DNA from: Gliomastix tumulicola
Lineage: Eukaryota > Ascomycota > Sordariomycetes > Hypocreales > Bionectriaceae
Reading direction: 5' to 3'
DNA length: 64,000 bases
Assembly: GCA_001599755.1 (NCBI GenBank)
Contig: BCHX01000004.1
Location: 930,001 to 994,000 of the forward strand
The notes under the pieces: model-generated
Databases searched by the model: none
Seen by the model: only the letters and a program-made list of their open reading frames with translations
What the model was told of the DNA's origin: nothing
Translations under genes and position numbers: made by a program
Shown here: one piece after another, positions 1 to 10,372 of the stretch
How the letters are laid out: each line of letters begins with the position of its first letter
Numbering within the stretch: position 1 is the first letter of the stretch

Positions 1-385
1 GCAGGGCGTCGATCTTGTTCACCTTGGCCTCGAGCTCGAGCCCGAAGCCGATGCGGCTCCCGGGCTTCTGGCGCTCGAGGTAGACGCACTGGCGGTTGTG
101 GCGCGCGCACCACGAGCAGGCGGGCTCGGCGCGGTCGCACTTCACCTTGCGGGCCTTGCACAGCTCGCACGACGTCTTCTGGTGCTTCTCGCGCTTGCGC
201 TTCTTGTTGTTGTTCGGGGCGCCGCTGGCCGAGGCCGCGCTGGCGGCTCCTCCTCCTCCTGCAAGGGCGCTGCTGTGGTGGGCCGTCTCGTCGCCGCTCG
301 ACCCGCCCTCGAGCTCGCCCTCGCCCTCGCAGCTGACCGAGTTCGCGTCGTCCTCGGCCGGAGGCGGTTCCTGAGGGGAGGCCAT
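1..385 (-). CDS. Zn2Cys6 transcription factor, N-terminal part (cut by window edge)
   Basis: An open frame runs from an ATG at 385 leftward off the window, so only about the first 128 residues are seen. After an acidic, Ala/Gly-rich N-terminus comes a lysine/arginine run (NNNKKRKREKHQK), probably a nuclear localisation signal. A complete fungal binuclear zinc cluster follows: six cysteines spaced C-x2-C-x6-C-x6-C-x2-C-x6-C (CELC, C, C, SWC, C). The family consists of nuclear regulators that bind CGG/CCG triplets. The linker and dimerisation region start at the edge (GLELEAKVNKIDAL); the activation domain is outside. The gene lies about 750 bases from the stop of the glycerol kinase gene, on the same strand, so it could be a local regulator of the glycerol genes. 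That role is inference. Confidence 0.9.
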   Translation of the reverse strand, partial: MASPQEPPPAEDDANSVSCEGEGELEGGSSGDETAHHSSALAGGGGAASAASASGAPNNNKKRKREKHQKTSCELCKARKVKCDRAEPACSWCARHNRQCVYLERQKPGSRIGFGLELEAKVNKIDAL

Positions 386-1130
386 GGCGTGATAAGGGAG
401 GAGGGGCTTGCTGCGGTCTGATAAAGGACGGGCCCCGTATGTATATATGCGTGCAACGTCTTGGAGCGCAAAGTCCCAAGCCGGTGGGTTTGGGCTGCAG
501 CGGTCAATATTTTTTTTTCTCCCTCAACGGGTGAGGGGAAGCGAAGGGGGAAGTAGGTAAGTAGGGAACGGGTTGGAAATCCGGGGAAGGGGGTTCCCTC
601 TTCTCTACATTATGTCTAGGACGGCGAGGGCGATGACGCTGATCCTCATGTCAACGGGAGCAAGGCGACAGGCTGAGAAAACGAGATACTCGATGCAAAG
701 TGAGTGGTAGCCTCGAGCCATTATGCAGGCTCGGATATGCTGGCGGGCTTCACAGATGCAGGTTTCCTGCTGATGATTTGAGGAGAAGAGACGGAGGTGG
801 GTGTCTGTCCGGGCTTTTCTCGGTAATGACGACCCGAGGAGAGCCTGACTCGTCAAATTTCCCCGCAGGACCCTTGGAATTCTCCAACTCGCGGTTCACT
901 GCCAGAGGTCCAGGGTAGCTGTATCCAGCGCTGAAATTCGGGGTGTGAGAGGTCCCGTCACGCCTGTGAATTCTTCTACGGCACTCCTTTTACCGAGCAT
1001 ACGATGCGAGGGAACAAAAATCATCATCAGTCAATTTCATCGCCTGACACGCAGACACGCATACGTAGGTATCATACAAAAAGGGCACACACACACCCCG
1101 TCCCAGAACACCATCTCCCGTTCTCCCCCC
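386..1130. other. Intergenic region between zinc-cluster gene and glycerol kinase
   Basis: No coding signal is seen. A TATA-like stretch (TATGTATATATG, near 438-449) lies about 55-60 bases upstream of the zinc-cluster gene start and may be part of its promoter on the minus strand. The part near 1080-1130 is the 3' flank of the kinase gene. Confidence 0.5.
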
Positions 1131-2793
1131 CTAGTTGGCCCAGCCCTTGCTCATCTGCACGGCCTTCTCCCAACGGGCGAACTGCTTGGTCGCGTCGTCC
1201 TCGGAGATCTCCGGCTTGAAGACGGTCCGGCCCTGCGTGTTGACGTCCTTGAGGTCGTCGAAGTCGTTCCACACGCCGACGGCGAATCCGGCCGCGATGG
1301 CCGCGCCCAGCGCCGTCGTCTCGCGCATTGCGGGGCGGTTGACGGGGATGCCAATGAGGTCGGATTGGGTCTAAAGAGAGAGATAAGTTAGTATGATGGT
1401 CACAGGTCAGGATACCGATGTGGTTGGGGGGTTTGTCATACCTGCATGACGAGGTCCGAGTTGCACATGCCGCCGTCGACGGCCAGCTCGGCCAGCGACT
1501 TGCCGCTGTCCTTGGCCATGGAGTCGAGGATGGCCTTGGTCTGGAAGCAGGTCGCCTCGAGCGTCGCGCGCGCAATGTGGCCCCGCTGCGTGTACGCGGT
1601 GATGCCAAACAGCGTGCCGCGGGCATCGTCGATCCAGTACGGCGCGAACAGCCCGCTGAAGGCGGTGACAAAGGTCACGCCGCCATTGTCCTCGACCGTC
1701 TCGGCGAGGGCGCTCAGCTTGGACGACTCGTCGATGAAGCCGAGGTTGTTGACGAGGAACTTGACGCTCGAGCCCGCGACGGCGATGGACCCCTCGAGCG
1801 CGTACATACGACGACCCTCGCCAAAGTCAAAGGCGACAGTCGACAGCAGGCCGTGCGTCGAGAAGACGGGCTTCTCGCCGACGTTGTAGAGCAGGAAGCA
1901 GCCGGTGCCGTAGGTGTTCTTGGCGAGGCCGGGGGAGAAGCCCTTCTGGCCGACGAGGGCGGACGACTGGTCACCCAGGCAGCCGGTGATGCGGACGCCG
2001 CGCAGGGCCGTGTTGGCGAGGGTGCCGTAGGCCTCGAGGTCCGAGGAGCGGACGATCTTGGGCAGCTTGATCTTGCTGCGGTCGATGCGGAACCAGTCGA
2101 TGAGGTCCTCGTCGTAGTCGAGCGTCGCGAGGTTCATGAACATGGTGCGGCTGGCGTTGGTCGGGTCCGAGACGTAGACGTCCTTGGCCGGCCCGCCGTT
2201 GAGCTTGTACGCGAGCCAGGTGTCGACGGTGCCAAAGGCCAGGTTGCCCGCGTCGTAGGCGGCCTTGACCTCGGGCACGTTCTCGAGCATCCAGAGCAGC
2301 TTGCTGACGGACGGGTAGGTGGACAGCGGCAGGCCGCAGCGCGAGGTGAGCTCGCCGGCGCCGAGGCGGTGCTTGAGGCGGCGCACGAGGTCCTGGGAGC
2401 GGGTGTCGGTCCAGACGATGGCGTTGTAGAGGGCCTTGCCGTTGTTCTTGTCCCAGACGACGGTGGTCTCGCGCTGGTTGGTGATGCCGACGGCCTTGAT
2501 CTGGCTCTTGGAGTGGCCCTGGGTCTCAAAGGCCTTGACGGCCTCGTCGACGCACGTCTCGACGGACGAGATGAGCTCATCGGGGTTGTGCTCGTGCCAT
2601 CTGTAGGGTGTTAGAGAGACGGTAGCTAGCTATGAGATAAAGGCCGTAATCATAAAACTCACCCTGGATGGGGGTAGATCTGCTCAAACTCAACCTGGTG
2701 CGACGCGACCTCCTCGCCTCGCGGATTGAAGATGATGAAGCGGGTGCTGGTGGTGCCCTGGTCAATGGCCCCGATGAAGGTTGGGGGAGACAT
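1131..2793 (-). CDS. GUT1: Glycerol kinase
   Basis: The product is an FGGY-family kinase that phosphorylates glycerol to sn-glycerol 3-phosphate with ATP in the cytosol, the first step of the phosphorylative glycerol pathway. Exons are 2793-2663, 2600-1442 and 1370-1131, giving 509 residues, the usual size for the family. The start MSPPTFIGAIDQGTTSTRF carries the N-terminal phosphate-binding DQGTTSTR motif. Further signatures are TNQRETTVVWD, YGTGCFLL and the C-terminal FGGY region around APYWIDDARGTLFG and GGMCNSDLVMQ. Both introns (62 and 71 bases) have good GT-AG ends and the frames join cleanly. The gene is divergent from the aquaglyceroporin and close to the FAD glycerol-3-phosphate dehydrogenase, so substrate supply and product use are encoded nearby. 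Confidence 0.96.
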
Positions 2794-3523
2794 TGTGTTC
2801 TTGAGTCTGGTGGGGAGCAACGATCGGAACATGCAGAGACAGTTCAATTGATGATGTCTGACGACGTTAAAACGACTAAGACTGCTACAGAGTCAAGTAG
2901 GAGGGAGACGATAGCTTGGGAAGGGAAGAAGGACAGAGCTCTGGAGAATGCGACGAGGTGGGGGACAATCACATGTATAAGAGGAGCGAGACAAGCTGGA
3001 GAGAGCTCCAGAATATTTCCAGAGGGCAGGCTAAGGCATGGAGAGACGACCGGAGCATGTGGACACAACTGGGAACTGGGGGAAAACACATGCGAGCCAG
3101 GAACAAAGCCCGTCTGCTGGGAGCATGATCCATGGGGAAGCTAGATCGGGGTGCGTCGCATGTCGCATGGACTCGGGCTGCTCCAGGCGTTGCTCCAGCT
3201 TGTGAGTTTGGAGAAGTCGCGCTGAAGACCATGTCAGACTGTCCCCCCCGCTCCCCACCTTTACGTCCCCTCCTTCTGAATGCTGCGGGGAGTGTGAGAC
3301 GCTGCTCGTCATCGCTGCGGTTTGGGTGCCATCGCGGTGTTGCACGAGACGAATGTGACGGTGGTTCTTACTAGTTGTCGTCTGTCTACTACTTAGAGCC
3401 CATAGTCTATGTTTTACGCATTTCTTTCTTTCTTTCTTTCTTTCCTTACCTGCTCATAATACCTACCTGGAGGTATACTCTCCTCCATCACCTCCGCGTA
3501 CTCGACTCAGAATGCCTCAGCTC

Positions 3524-3530
3524 ACCGGCC
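3524..3530 (+). promoter_or_regulatory. ACCGGCC motif copy 1
   Basis: First copy of a 7-base motif that recurs in the glycerol-gene intergenic regions. It contains the CCGG core that zinc-cluster proteins can use as paired triplets. Function is inferred only from recurrence. Confidence 0.25.
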
Positions 3531-3750
3531 CAGAACCCCGTCTCGACGAGGCACTATGACTAACGACCTCATCACAAGACCTCGTTCTCCATTGATCCCA
3601 GCTCAATCCAATCTCCCTCTCCCCAGCTCACAACCATCCCAGCCCGTCCCATCGCCCTCCCCAAGCGCTGACAGACCTCTCCAACATGACTCCCGACTCT
3701 CCTCGAGAAACACCGAGTCGGTGCCGTCGGTGTTGCCAAACCGACGCCAG

Positions 3751-3757
3751 ACCGGCC
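3751..3757 (+). promoter_or_regulatory. ACCGGCC motif copy 2
   Basis: Second copy, about 0.96 kb upstream of the glycerol kinase start. Function is inferred only from recurrence. Confidence 0.25.
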
Positions 3758-4223
3758 GAGGTACACAAGCAGCCTTATCCACAACGCGCGTGCATCGCGA
3801 AAGGGGTCTCCGAGACTACTAGCGAGCCTCGCAAATGCCTCTTCCCGGACGCCGCGCCTCGGCACGATCGGCGCTAAGGAGGAGCAGCAGCCCCGTGTCC
3901 GGCCTGGCCTGGAAAAAGAAGTCAGGTCACATCCCTTAGTACTCTGACTTACCTACTTACCTACTACCTACATGCAGCCAAACCCTCACAATCCTTTTGG
4001 CAAAGAAAATCCTGGGGTTGGGCTGGTCTGTGCGAATGCAACCCTCCATCCAGAAGGAGAAGCTGCGAAACAGCACAGGCCGTCGTCATATGTCAGAAGC
4101 CCAAAAAATAAAATAAAAAGGGAATGACGACCAGGAGGCGTCGGAGTCTGCCGCGGCCTGCTGCTGCTAATTGCCGAGAAAATGCGCCGCGCCGCCAGCA
4201 TCGAATTGGCAAAAAACTCCGAC

Positions 4224-4230
4224 GGCCGGT
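4224..4230 (-). promoter_or_regulatory. ACCGGCC motif copy 3 (reverse)
   Basis: The plus strand reads GGCCGGT, the complement of the motif, 1.4 kb upstream of the glycerol kinase start. Confidence 0.25.
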
Positions 4231-4443
4231 CAATGGCGGGGTAAAAGAACACAAACTGGTGAAACAGTCCGCGATGGGATTTTTGCTCAATATCAACCCG
4301 TGCCTTTACCTAGCCCAGTGGGAAAATCTGCCCAAATGGTCTGAGGCGACGGGAACGAACAGGAGCAGTTCGTCCACTTTGCGGGCTGAAGTGGACGAAC
4401 TATTACCCAGCCATAGTTTTCCAGGGACCAGGCCAGGAGCAGT

Positions 4444-4487
<44 letters not shown>
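4444..4487. repeat. CAG/GCA trinucleotide microsatellite
   Basis: About 14 uninterrupted AGC/GCA units lie in the intergenic region. Frames through it read poly-Ala or poly-Gln but have no coding context, so it is treated as a non-coding simple repeat. Confidence 0.9.
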
Positions 4488-4491
<4 letters not shown>

Positions 4492-4570
4492 TCGTGGGCA
4501 TCTTTTTTGGTGAATGATGATGGAGTCGGACAGTGAGCTAGGACCGGGCTCTAAAAGTGACTTGCGATCC

Positions 4571-4577
4571 ACCGGCC
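4571..4577 (+). promoter_or_regulatory. ACCGGCC motif copy 4
   Basis: Fourth copy in this region, five bases before the TGACGTCA palindrome at 4582. Confidence 0.25.
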
Positions 4578-4581
4578 CGAT

Positions 4582-4589
4582 TGACGTCA
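4582..4589. promoter_or_regulatory. CRE-type palindrome TGACGTCA
   Basis: A perfect 8-base ATF/CREB palindrome. Fungal bZIP factors of the Atf1/Sko1 type, downstream of the osmotic-stress MAP kinase, bind this sequence. Glycerol is the main fungal osmolyte, so a site between the kinase and channel genes is suggestive. It is 1.8 kb from the kinase start and 2.4 kb from the channel start, and a single site can occur by chance. Confidence 0.3.
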
Positions 4590-7032
4590 AAAACCATGAC
4601 AAAAAATGGTTTGAATCCACGCCCCCTCACGGCTGTGGCTCAAGGCAGCCATATTTTGCACTGCAAGCAGCAAGGGAGACGGGCTAGGAAAAAGGGCCCA
4701 GCTTCCACACTCGGACGGGGCACCTGCAGGTCTCTTGCAGTCAAACTCGCATCGATACCGTATTCCCATCCCGTCATGTGACAATGATGATGGATGCAGC
4801 ACAGCGGAATTTGCCATTGAGAGCCGTGATTCAGGAGTTTTCGTCTCCTCCTCGCCCTGGCATGAGATCATCGACTGCTAGGAATAGACAATTGGCTTCA
4901 GCCATTGGCCACCTAGAACTTAGAAAGTGCCGTGTCGTCACTGCCGAGTCAATCAATCGCCCCCCCTCCCCTCGAAATAATATATCGGTCACCCGATCAG
5001 CAGAAATGCCCCCAAGACGCAGCCAAAATACCACCTGCCCACACACACGCCAAGCCAAGCCGCCGGGGTGGCGTGCAACTCGAATCAGCATCAGAAGCAA
5101 AAAGAGGGGAACTTCTCTCCTTCGCATCCTAGTTTCTCCCCGATGACGACCCCCCCTCATTGAAGCTTGTTCTCGTCAGAACCAGTCGGAATGCATCGGC
5201 ACTTGCACAGCTTTGGGTTGGCGTTTGGCCTCTCTGCGGTTTGCCATCCTGAAGGGGAATAGGCCGGACGTTGCTCGATGATACCCTCAGCCGGCGTGGC
5301 TTCCTTCTTTGGTTGGCTGGGCGAAACTGTTTTTCTGTTGGTGATGCCGTGGCCTGTCCTCTGACATGTGAGTTTCGAGACCAATTGCCTCAATATTTGC
5401 AGCAATAGACCATCGTAGCCGAGTCGTAGTTCCGTGTCTCCGGATAGGTCGGCCCCCTTTGTCTCGTCCGTCTCCTCTTGTCGGCCCCGTTCGCATCTCC
5501 GTTCGCGGTTCCACGGGCTGGCTGGGCTGGCTCTCACCACATGTCAGCCCTTTCTTAGCCCCGAACGACTAACGACTCGTGTGTTTCCTTCGGGTGGTTC
5601 TGGCGCTGGTTCGGTGGCTTCGTCCCCGACCGATATCTGTCTGGGGGTTCCACAGCTTCTAGCATCGGTCCTTTGGAGGAGCAGAAAAAAATTTGTTTGG
5701 GCTTCTCAGCTGTGCCACGGGCTCTGTCTGACCATCCCATCCCATCCCATCCATTTGTCAGAACTCAGTGCCCTCGCACGATAGACCTCGTGCCGTTTTC
5801 TGTGCCCGTAGATCCTGGACCTCGGCCGCCCCGATGATCCCCTCACGAATGCAAGTCCCCTCCTCCAACGGGTACCCCCCCTTGCATTCCAGGCTTCCCA
5901 CTCACACTTACACGCACCCCCTTCCGTACTGGTTAGTCGGCAGTAGTACGTAGTGGCATGCACGTAACGTCCCCGGCGTTGCAGCGGAAATGGGACACGG
6001 CTGCCCGTCTGCCTCGCCATTGGATAATCGCCCAATTTTTGACTTCCCTTCGTCCTTCGGGGGAGACCGTCCTTGACGTATGGTCTGGAAAGAAGAAGTG
6101 TAATCGGCGGGTGTCGATCCACCGTCTGGGGGAGGAGTAAGATTGTCGGTGCGCGCGCGGTGTAGCGAGGTATCTGACAAGCATTGAGTTCCTTGTAAGC
6201 TTGTAGCGTTTCGGTGCAGGGACGGGGGGGCTGGTTGGGTAGGCTGAGTTCCCCATCTGTGGCGCCGCGTGTTGAGGTAAAGGCAAGGTAACGTCGGGGT
6301 GCTACCCATACGGGTGCCGCCATCACGAACAAGAACCATCGAAGGGGGCGTGGGACGGAGAACGTCCATCACAGACCAACGACCAGGGCCCCCCCGAGTA
6401 ACACCACACCCCGTATCCCGGATCCGTATCCCTTCTTCCATATCTCCATCCTCCTCCTACTCCTCCTCCTCCTCCTCCTCACGCAAAGAAACCCCATCCA
6501 TCTCGGCCTCATCTCGCCATACTGCTCGCACGACCAAGTCCGCTTGTGCATCTTCCTCGCTAGAATCGTCCCTCCACAACCCCGAAGCCTAGCCTCGCCT
6601 CCTCCCCTCTCCCCTCTCCGTGCCCTCCGCTTCCAACACAAAGGTTCATCGTACCATTCTTGCCTCTAGCCCCCTTTTTCTCTTCCCCCCCGCCCACCCC
6701 GTGAGTGAGATCCAGAGTCTCACTGCCACATGGGAATCTGACACACGAGACGAGATCAAAGCTCGGTCCTCCAAGGGAAAAAAACGGTCTGCACGAAAGG
6801 CTTCCCCATCCCTCTTCCGGAGTCCTCCCCATACTGCGAGACCCCGTGGAGATCAGGTACTAAAGGACCAGACCGTCCACCCGATGTCACTCTGATCGAG
6901 GGCACCACAAGATAGACGTTGACTGTCAATCCCCATCTCCATCTTTTCCTCTCTCTCCTCATCTTCACCCACTTCTCCTCCTTTAGCACGAGAAGGAGTT
7001 TCTTCTCGTCTTCTTGATATCCCTTCTTTCCC

Positions 7033-8216
7033 ATGTCCAACATCGCCGTCCAGACGCCAGACTCGGTGACGTCGTCGTCCGTCCTGGACAAGACCGTGAT
7101 ACCCGTCGACAAGATCGAGCACGCATCCATGTCGCAGGACGAGAGCTCCACGGCCGTGACCCGCGATGGGTTCTCGCACGAGGACGAGCGGCCGCCGCTG
7201 CTGGTTGCCCGGGTGCGGGAGCTGGCGGGCGACTTCTTCTCCGAGTTCTTCGCGACCATGGTGATGATACTGTTTGGTGACGGTGTCGTGGCGCAGGTCG
7301 TCCTGAGCGACGGCAAGAAGGGCGACTACCAGAGTATCTCCTGGGGATGGGGGTGAGTTTTGTTCTACCCTCTGCTGCTTGACATGGGTATGATCGATCC
7401 AGAGCTAACTTGACTTCTCCCCCCGCAGACTCGGCGTCATGCTGGGCGTGTACGTCGGCAAGAAATCCGGCGGCCACCTCAACCCGGCCGTGACCCTCGC
7501 CAACTGCGTCTTCCGCGGCCACCCCTGGCGCAAGTTCCCGGCCTACGCCCTCGGCCAGCTCCTCGGCGCCATGGCGGGCGCCTTCATCGTCTACGGCAAC
7601 TACCGCCACGCCATCGACGCCTTCGAGGGCGGCGTGGGCGTGCGCAGCGTCACGGGCCCCACGGCCACCGCGGGCGTCTTCTGCACGTACCCGGCCGAGT
7701 TCATGGACCGCACCGCCATGGTCTGGTCCGAGTTCATCGCGTCGAGCATCCTCATGTTCGTCATCTTCGCGCTCGCCGACCCGGGCAACGGGGCCGCCGG
7801 CGAGCTGATGCCGCTCGCGCTCTTCTTCCTCATCTTCGGCATCGGCGCGTGCTTCGGGTGGCAGACGGGCTATGCTATCAACCTGGCTCGTGACTTTGGC
7901 CCGAGGCTGGTGTCGTATATTGTCGGGTATCCCTTTGAGGTGTGGTCGGCGGGTGGTTATTACTTCTGGGTAAGTCTCAAATAACGTAGCATATCATGGT
8001 GTCCTGCCTGAAAGCATGTGCTGACTCTTGACCTCTTAGATCCCCATGGTCATCCCCTTCCTCGGCTGCCTGTTTGGCGGCTTCCTGTACGACGTCTTCA
8101 TCTACACCGGCGAGAGCCCCATCAACACGCCGTGGCTCGGCCTCACGAGGCTGGCTCAGCCCAAGCGCAGCGTCTGGTCCAACACATACCGGGCGCGGGC
8201 CACCTCCAAGGTGTAG
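7033..8216 (+). CDS. Aquaglyceroporin (MIP family)
   Basis: The product is a plasma-membrane channel for glycerol and small polyols. Exons are 7033-7352, 7429-7969 and 8040-8216, giving 345 residues. A hydrophilic N-terminus of about 70 residues precedes the first membrane segment (SEFFATMVMILFGDG). The first half-helix motif is canonical (HLNPAVT, N125). The second is NLARD (N258) instead of NPARD; the aspartate after it is the mark of glycerol-conducting members. The same NLA variant occurs in yeast Fps1 (established knowledge), but this protein lacks Fps1's long regulatory tails. The gene is divergent from glycerol kinase and upstream of the glycerol-3-phosphate dehydrogenase on the same strand, which supports a role in glycerol uptake. 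Water or other polyols could also pass. Confidence 0.95.
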
Positions 8217-10372
8217 ACACCTCTTCACTCATAAAGTCTCTTCGAGGTGAGCGAGACAGGGAATCGAGGGGAAGATGGGGAGCCCGAAGGAGACCACCAA
8301 GAAAACACAAAAAGAAACGAAAACACGAATGACGATAACAACAGATGGCACCCTTACCTCCAGCACCAGCGAAAAGAGGTCAAGACAGAAGGAGAGAAGA
8401 GAAAAACAGCAAGCAAACATCAACCAGAAGCCAGGACCAGACGAAACGGCGATTTTTCACGAATGTCATGAGAATAAGGTGAATGCGGGGAAAAGTTGGG
8501 GAGGGTGTGATTGCGTCTGCAAGCACTATATAATCAATTAAAGAGAAAATATGCATGTGCGTTCTACCTAGTATTGACTGCATCCCGCCGGCCCCCGTAT
8601 ACATACATATGGCTGCCCAAACGGCTTGGACGGGAAAATTCCCGTGCGAGGTTCTGGCTCGCGGTAAGATTGTGACGATGGCCGATTTGCCCAGCTGGGT
8701 ATCCCCTTCAATTTTTCCTCAATTTTTCCGTCTTGAATGGCCTTGGGAACCCCCACCAAGTGTCCCAAGCGCAAAGGGTCCGGGCTATCAACCGGCCTGG
8801 AGACCGGCCGGGCGTGGGCAGACATTGGGGAGGCCGCATGTGGCTATTTCTCTTTTAGAAGGAACCAATCGTGTGGGAGGACAGGCCCTGTACCGCAGGG
8901 AAGGTAAGTTAAGTTGGCCTGTCCCGGTCTGATGTGCAGAGACAATGGACAGTTTCCTTCACCACGCTGCGTGCAGTTCTCTGGGACTGTCTTCAACTCC
9001 AGCCTCAGCACACCAACAAAAACTTCCAATAGCCGAGGATATGAAATTATCTACCACACAGACTCTTCTTCAATCGGCCCTTCGCAACATCTAGCCCCCC
9101 GAAATTGTCCCCAATATTGCCAGTGGTCTGTCTGTCTCCAGCGAAGAAAACGGCTGATCGGCCTCAGTCCAGATCGGGCGAATTCGAGGCTCGGGTCGGG
9201 CTAGCGAAACCGCCCCCTCGGCCGCGCAACCGAGATTTTGGTGTGAATTCTCGGTCTCCAAACCCCGACGCGCATCCGTAGCCCTGTTTCCACCATTCAC
9301 CTCGCGCTCTCGGAACCATCTGACACTTCATCCGGCCAACCCGTTTTTCCCAGCAATTGCCTTGCATCATCAAATCCATTTCACCTCACGAGTAATCTCC
9401 CCCTTCCCTGTCCTGCAAGTCCACCAGACTGGGTCGAAGCCCCCACGTGCCTTGGGTGATTGCTCTCTCAATTCCCGACCTACTCCCGCCCTGGGAAAGG
9501 GTGCCCCCCCTGCTGCAAGTCGGTTTCGTGCGATCGTCATCCTATCCCACGGAGAAGTGAAGCTGATCTCCGTGTCGGCCGTGAGATACGAGAGACAAGG
9601 TGCAGCCGAGCTTATTTTCTCGCTGGCCCAGGTTTTGTCTCAGAATTTGCCTGAATCATGCGATGCAGGGCAGCTGGGCGCCGCTTGACACGTGCCAAAA
9701 TAGACTGATGCAATGATACTCGTGCAGTTAGAACCTTAATAATACAGCTGTGAAAAATAAACGGCTCGCTCTGCTTCGGGAATGCCTGTTGGACTGCTCG
9801 GGATGGATCGTTGAATGGGAACAAAATCCATGCGGCTGGGTATTTTTGACCATTTTCCCGCGGCGCGCTCACTTTCCTCCTCACTGACCTCCCTTTTTAT
9901 TTTAATACCCTCCTATTGTCTTTCTTCTCTCTCTCTCTTCGCTCCCCTCCTGATCATCTCTACTATACCTTTAATAATACACAATAGACCTGCTTCTTCG
10001 CAAAAACCCACCCGCCGCATCGCCCGAACAGCAAGTCCCCAGGGGTGGCATATCGTCGGTATTTGGACTTTCCACGAATGATAGGCCCTTGCTGAGGAAA
10101 TCCCCGAGCCCGCCACTGACGACTCGCGCCGCTGTCACTCCCTATTATTGCCTTTGTTTTCTCTGCTTGGAACTTCTTTATAGTGGCTGCTCACTTTACT
10201 ATCTTTCTTTCTTTGTTTGAAAAAGACACCCTGCTTCGTCTTTGTCAGTGTGGCTGGTAAAGAAGGAAAAGTACTCTCACGTTTCTACGCAGAGAGACTA
10301 CTAGGGAACAAGGGGGAAAAGAGAGTATTAACGGGAAGGGAACACCGCGACTGATTTCTCCCTGATATCACA
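8217..10372. other. 2.2 kb intergenic region upstream of FAD glycerol-3-phosphate dehydrogenase
   Basis: No supportable gene is seen. It includes the 3' flank of the channel gene (A-rich near 8300-8430) and, closer to 10372, pyrimidine-rich leader sequence (9890-9960, 10140-10215). Two ACCGGCC copies lie 12 bases apart at 8791 and 8803. Confidence 0.55.
8791..8809 (+). promoter_or_regulatory. Paired ACCGGCC motif (two copies, 12-base spacing)
   Basis: ACCGGCC occurs at 8791-8797 and again at 8803-8809 in direct orientation, one helical turn apart. The same motif is found four times between the kinase and channel genes. A tandem arrangement on one DNA face fits a dimeric or cooperative DNA-binding protein; this is inference. 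Confidence 0.3.

Larger units (their letters stand above)
2794..7032. other. 4.2 kb divergent intergenic region, glycerol kinase / aquaglyceroporin
   Basis: No convincing gene is seen; the open frames here are short or low-complexity. The region contains a TTTC tract (about 3421-3444), a CAG/CTG tract (about 4444-4487), CTCC runs near 6450-6480, four copies of ACCGGCC (or its complement) and one perfect TGACGTCA palindrome. It must hold the promoters of both flanking genes. The last 150 bases before 7033 are pyrimidine-rich, as expected for a fungal 5' leader. Confidence 0.6.

Noticed and set aside
1418..2614. Plus-strand open frame of 398 codons
   Set aside because: Exactly antisense to glycerol kinase exon 2. 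Its Val/Ala/Gly/Asp-rich composition is the shadow of a GC-rich gene.
4124..4620. Poly-Ala open frames on both strands across the CAG repeat
   Set aside because: They exist only because the trinucleotide repeat lacks stops; the flanking sequence is not coding-like.
5706..6441. Overlapping minus-strand open frames of about 120-210 codons
   Set aside because: No motif, mixed composition, mutually overlapping and without splice or start context; treated as intergenic.
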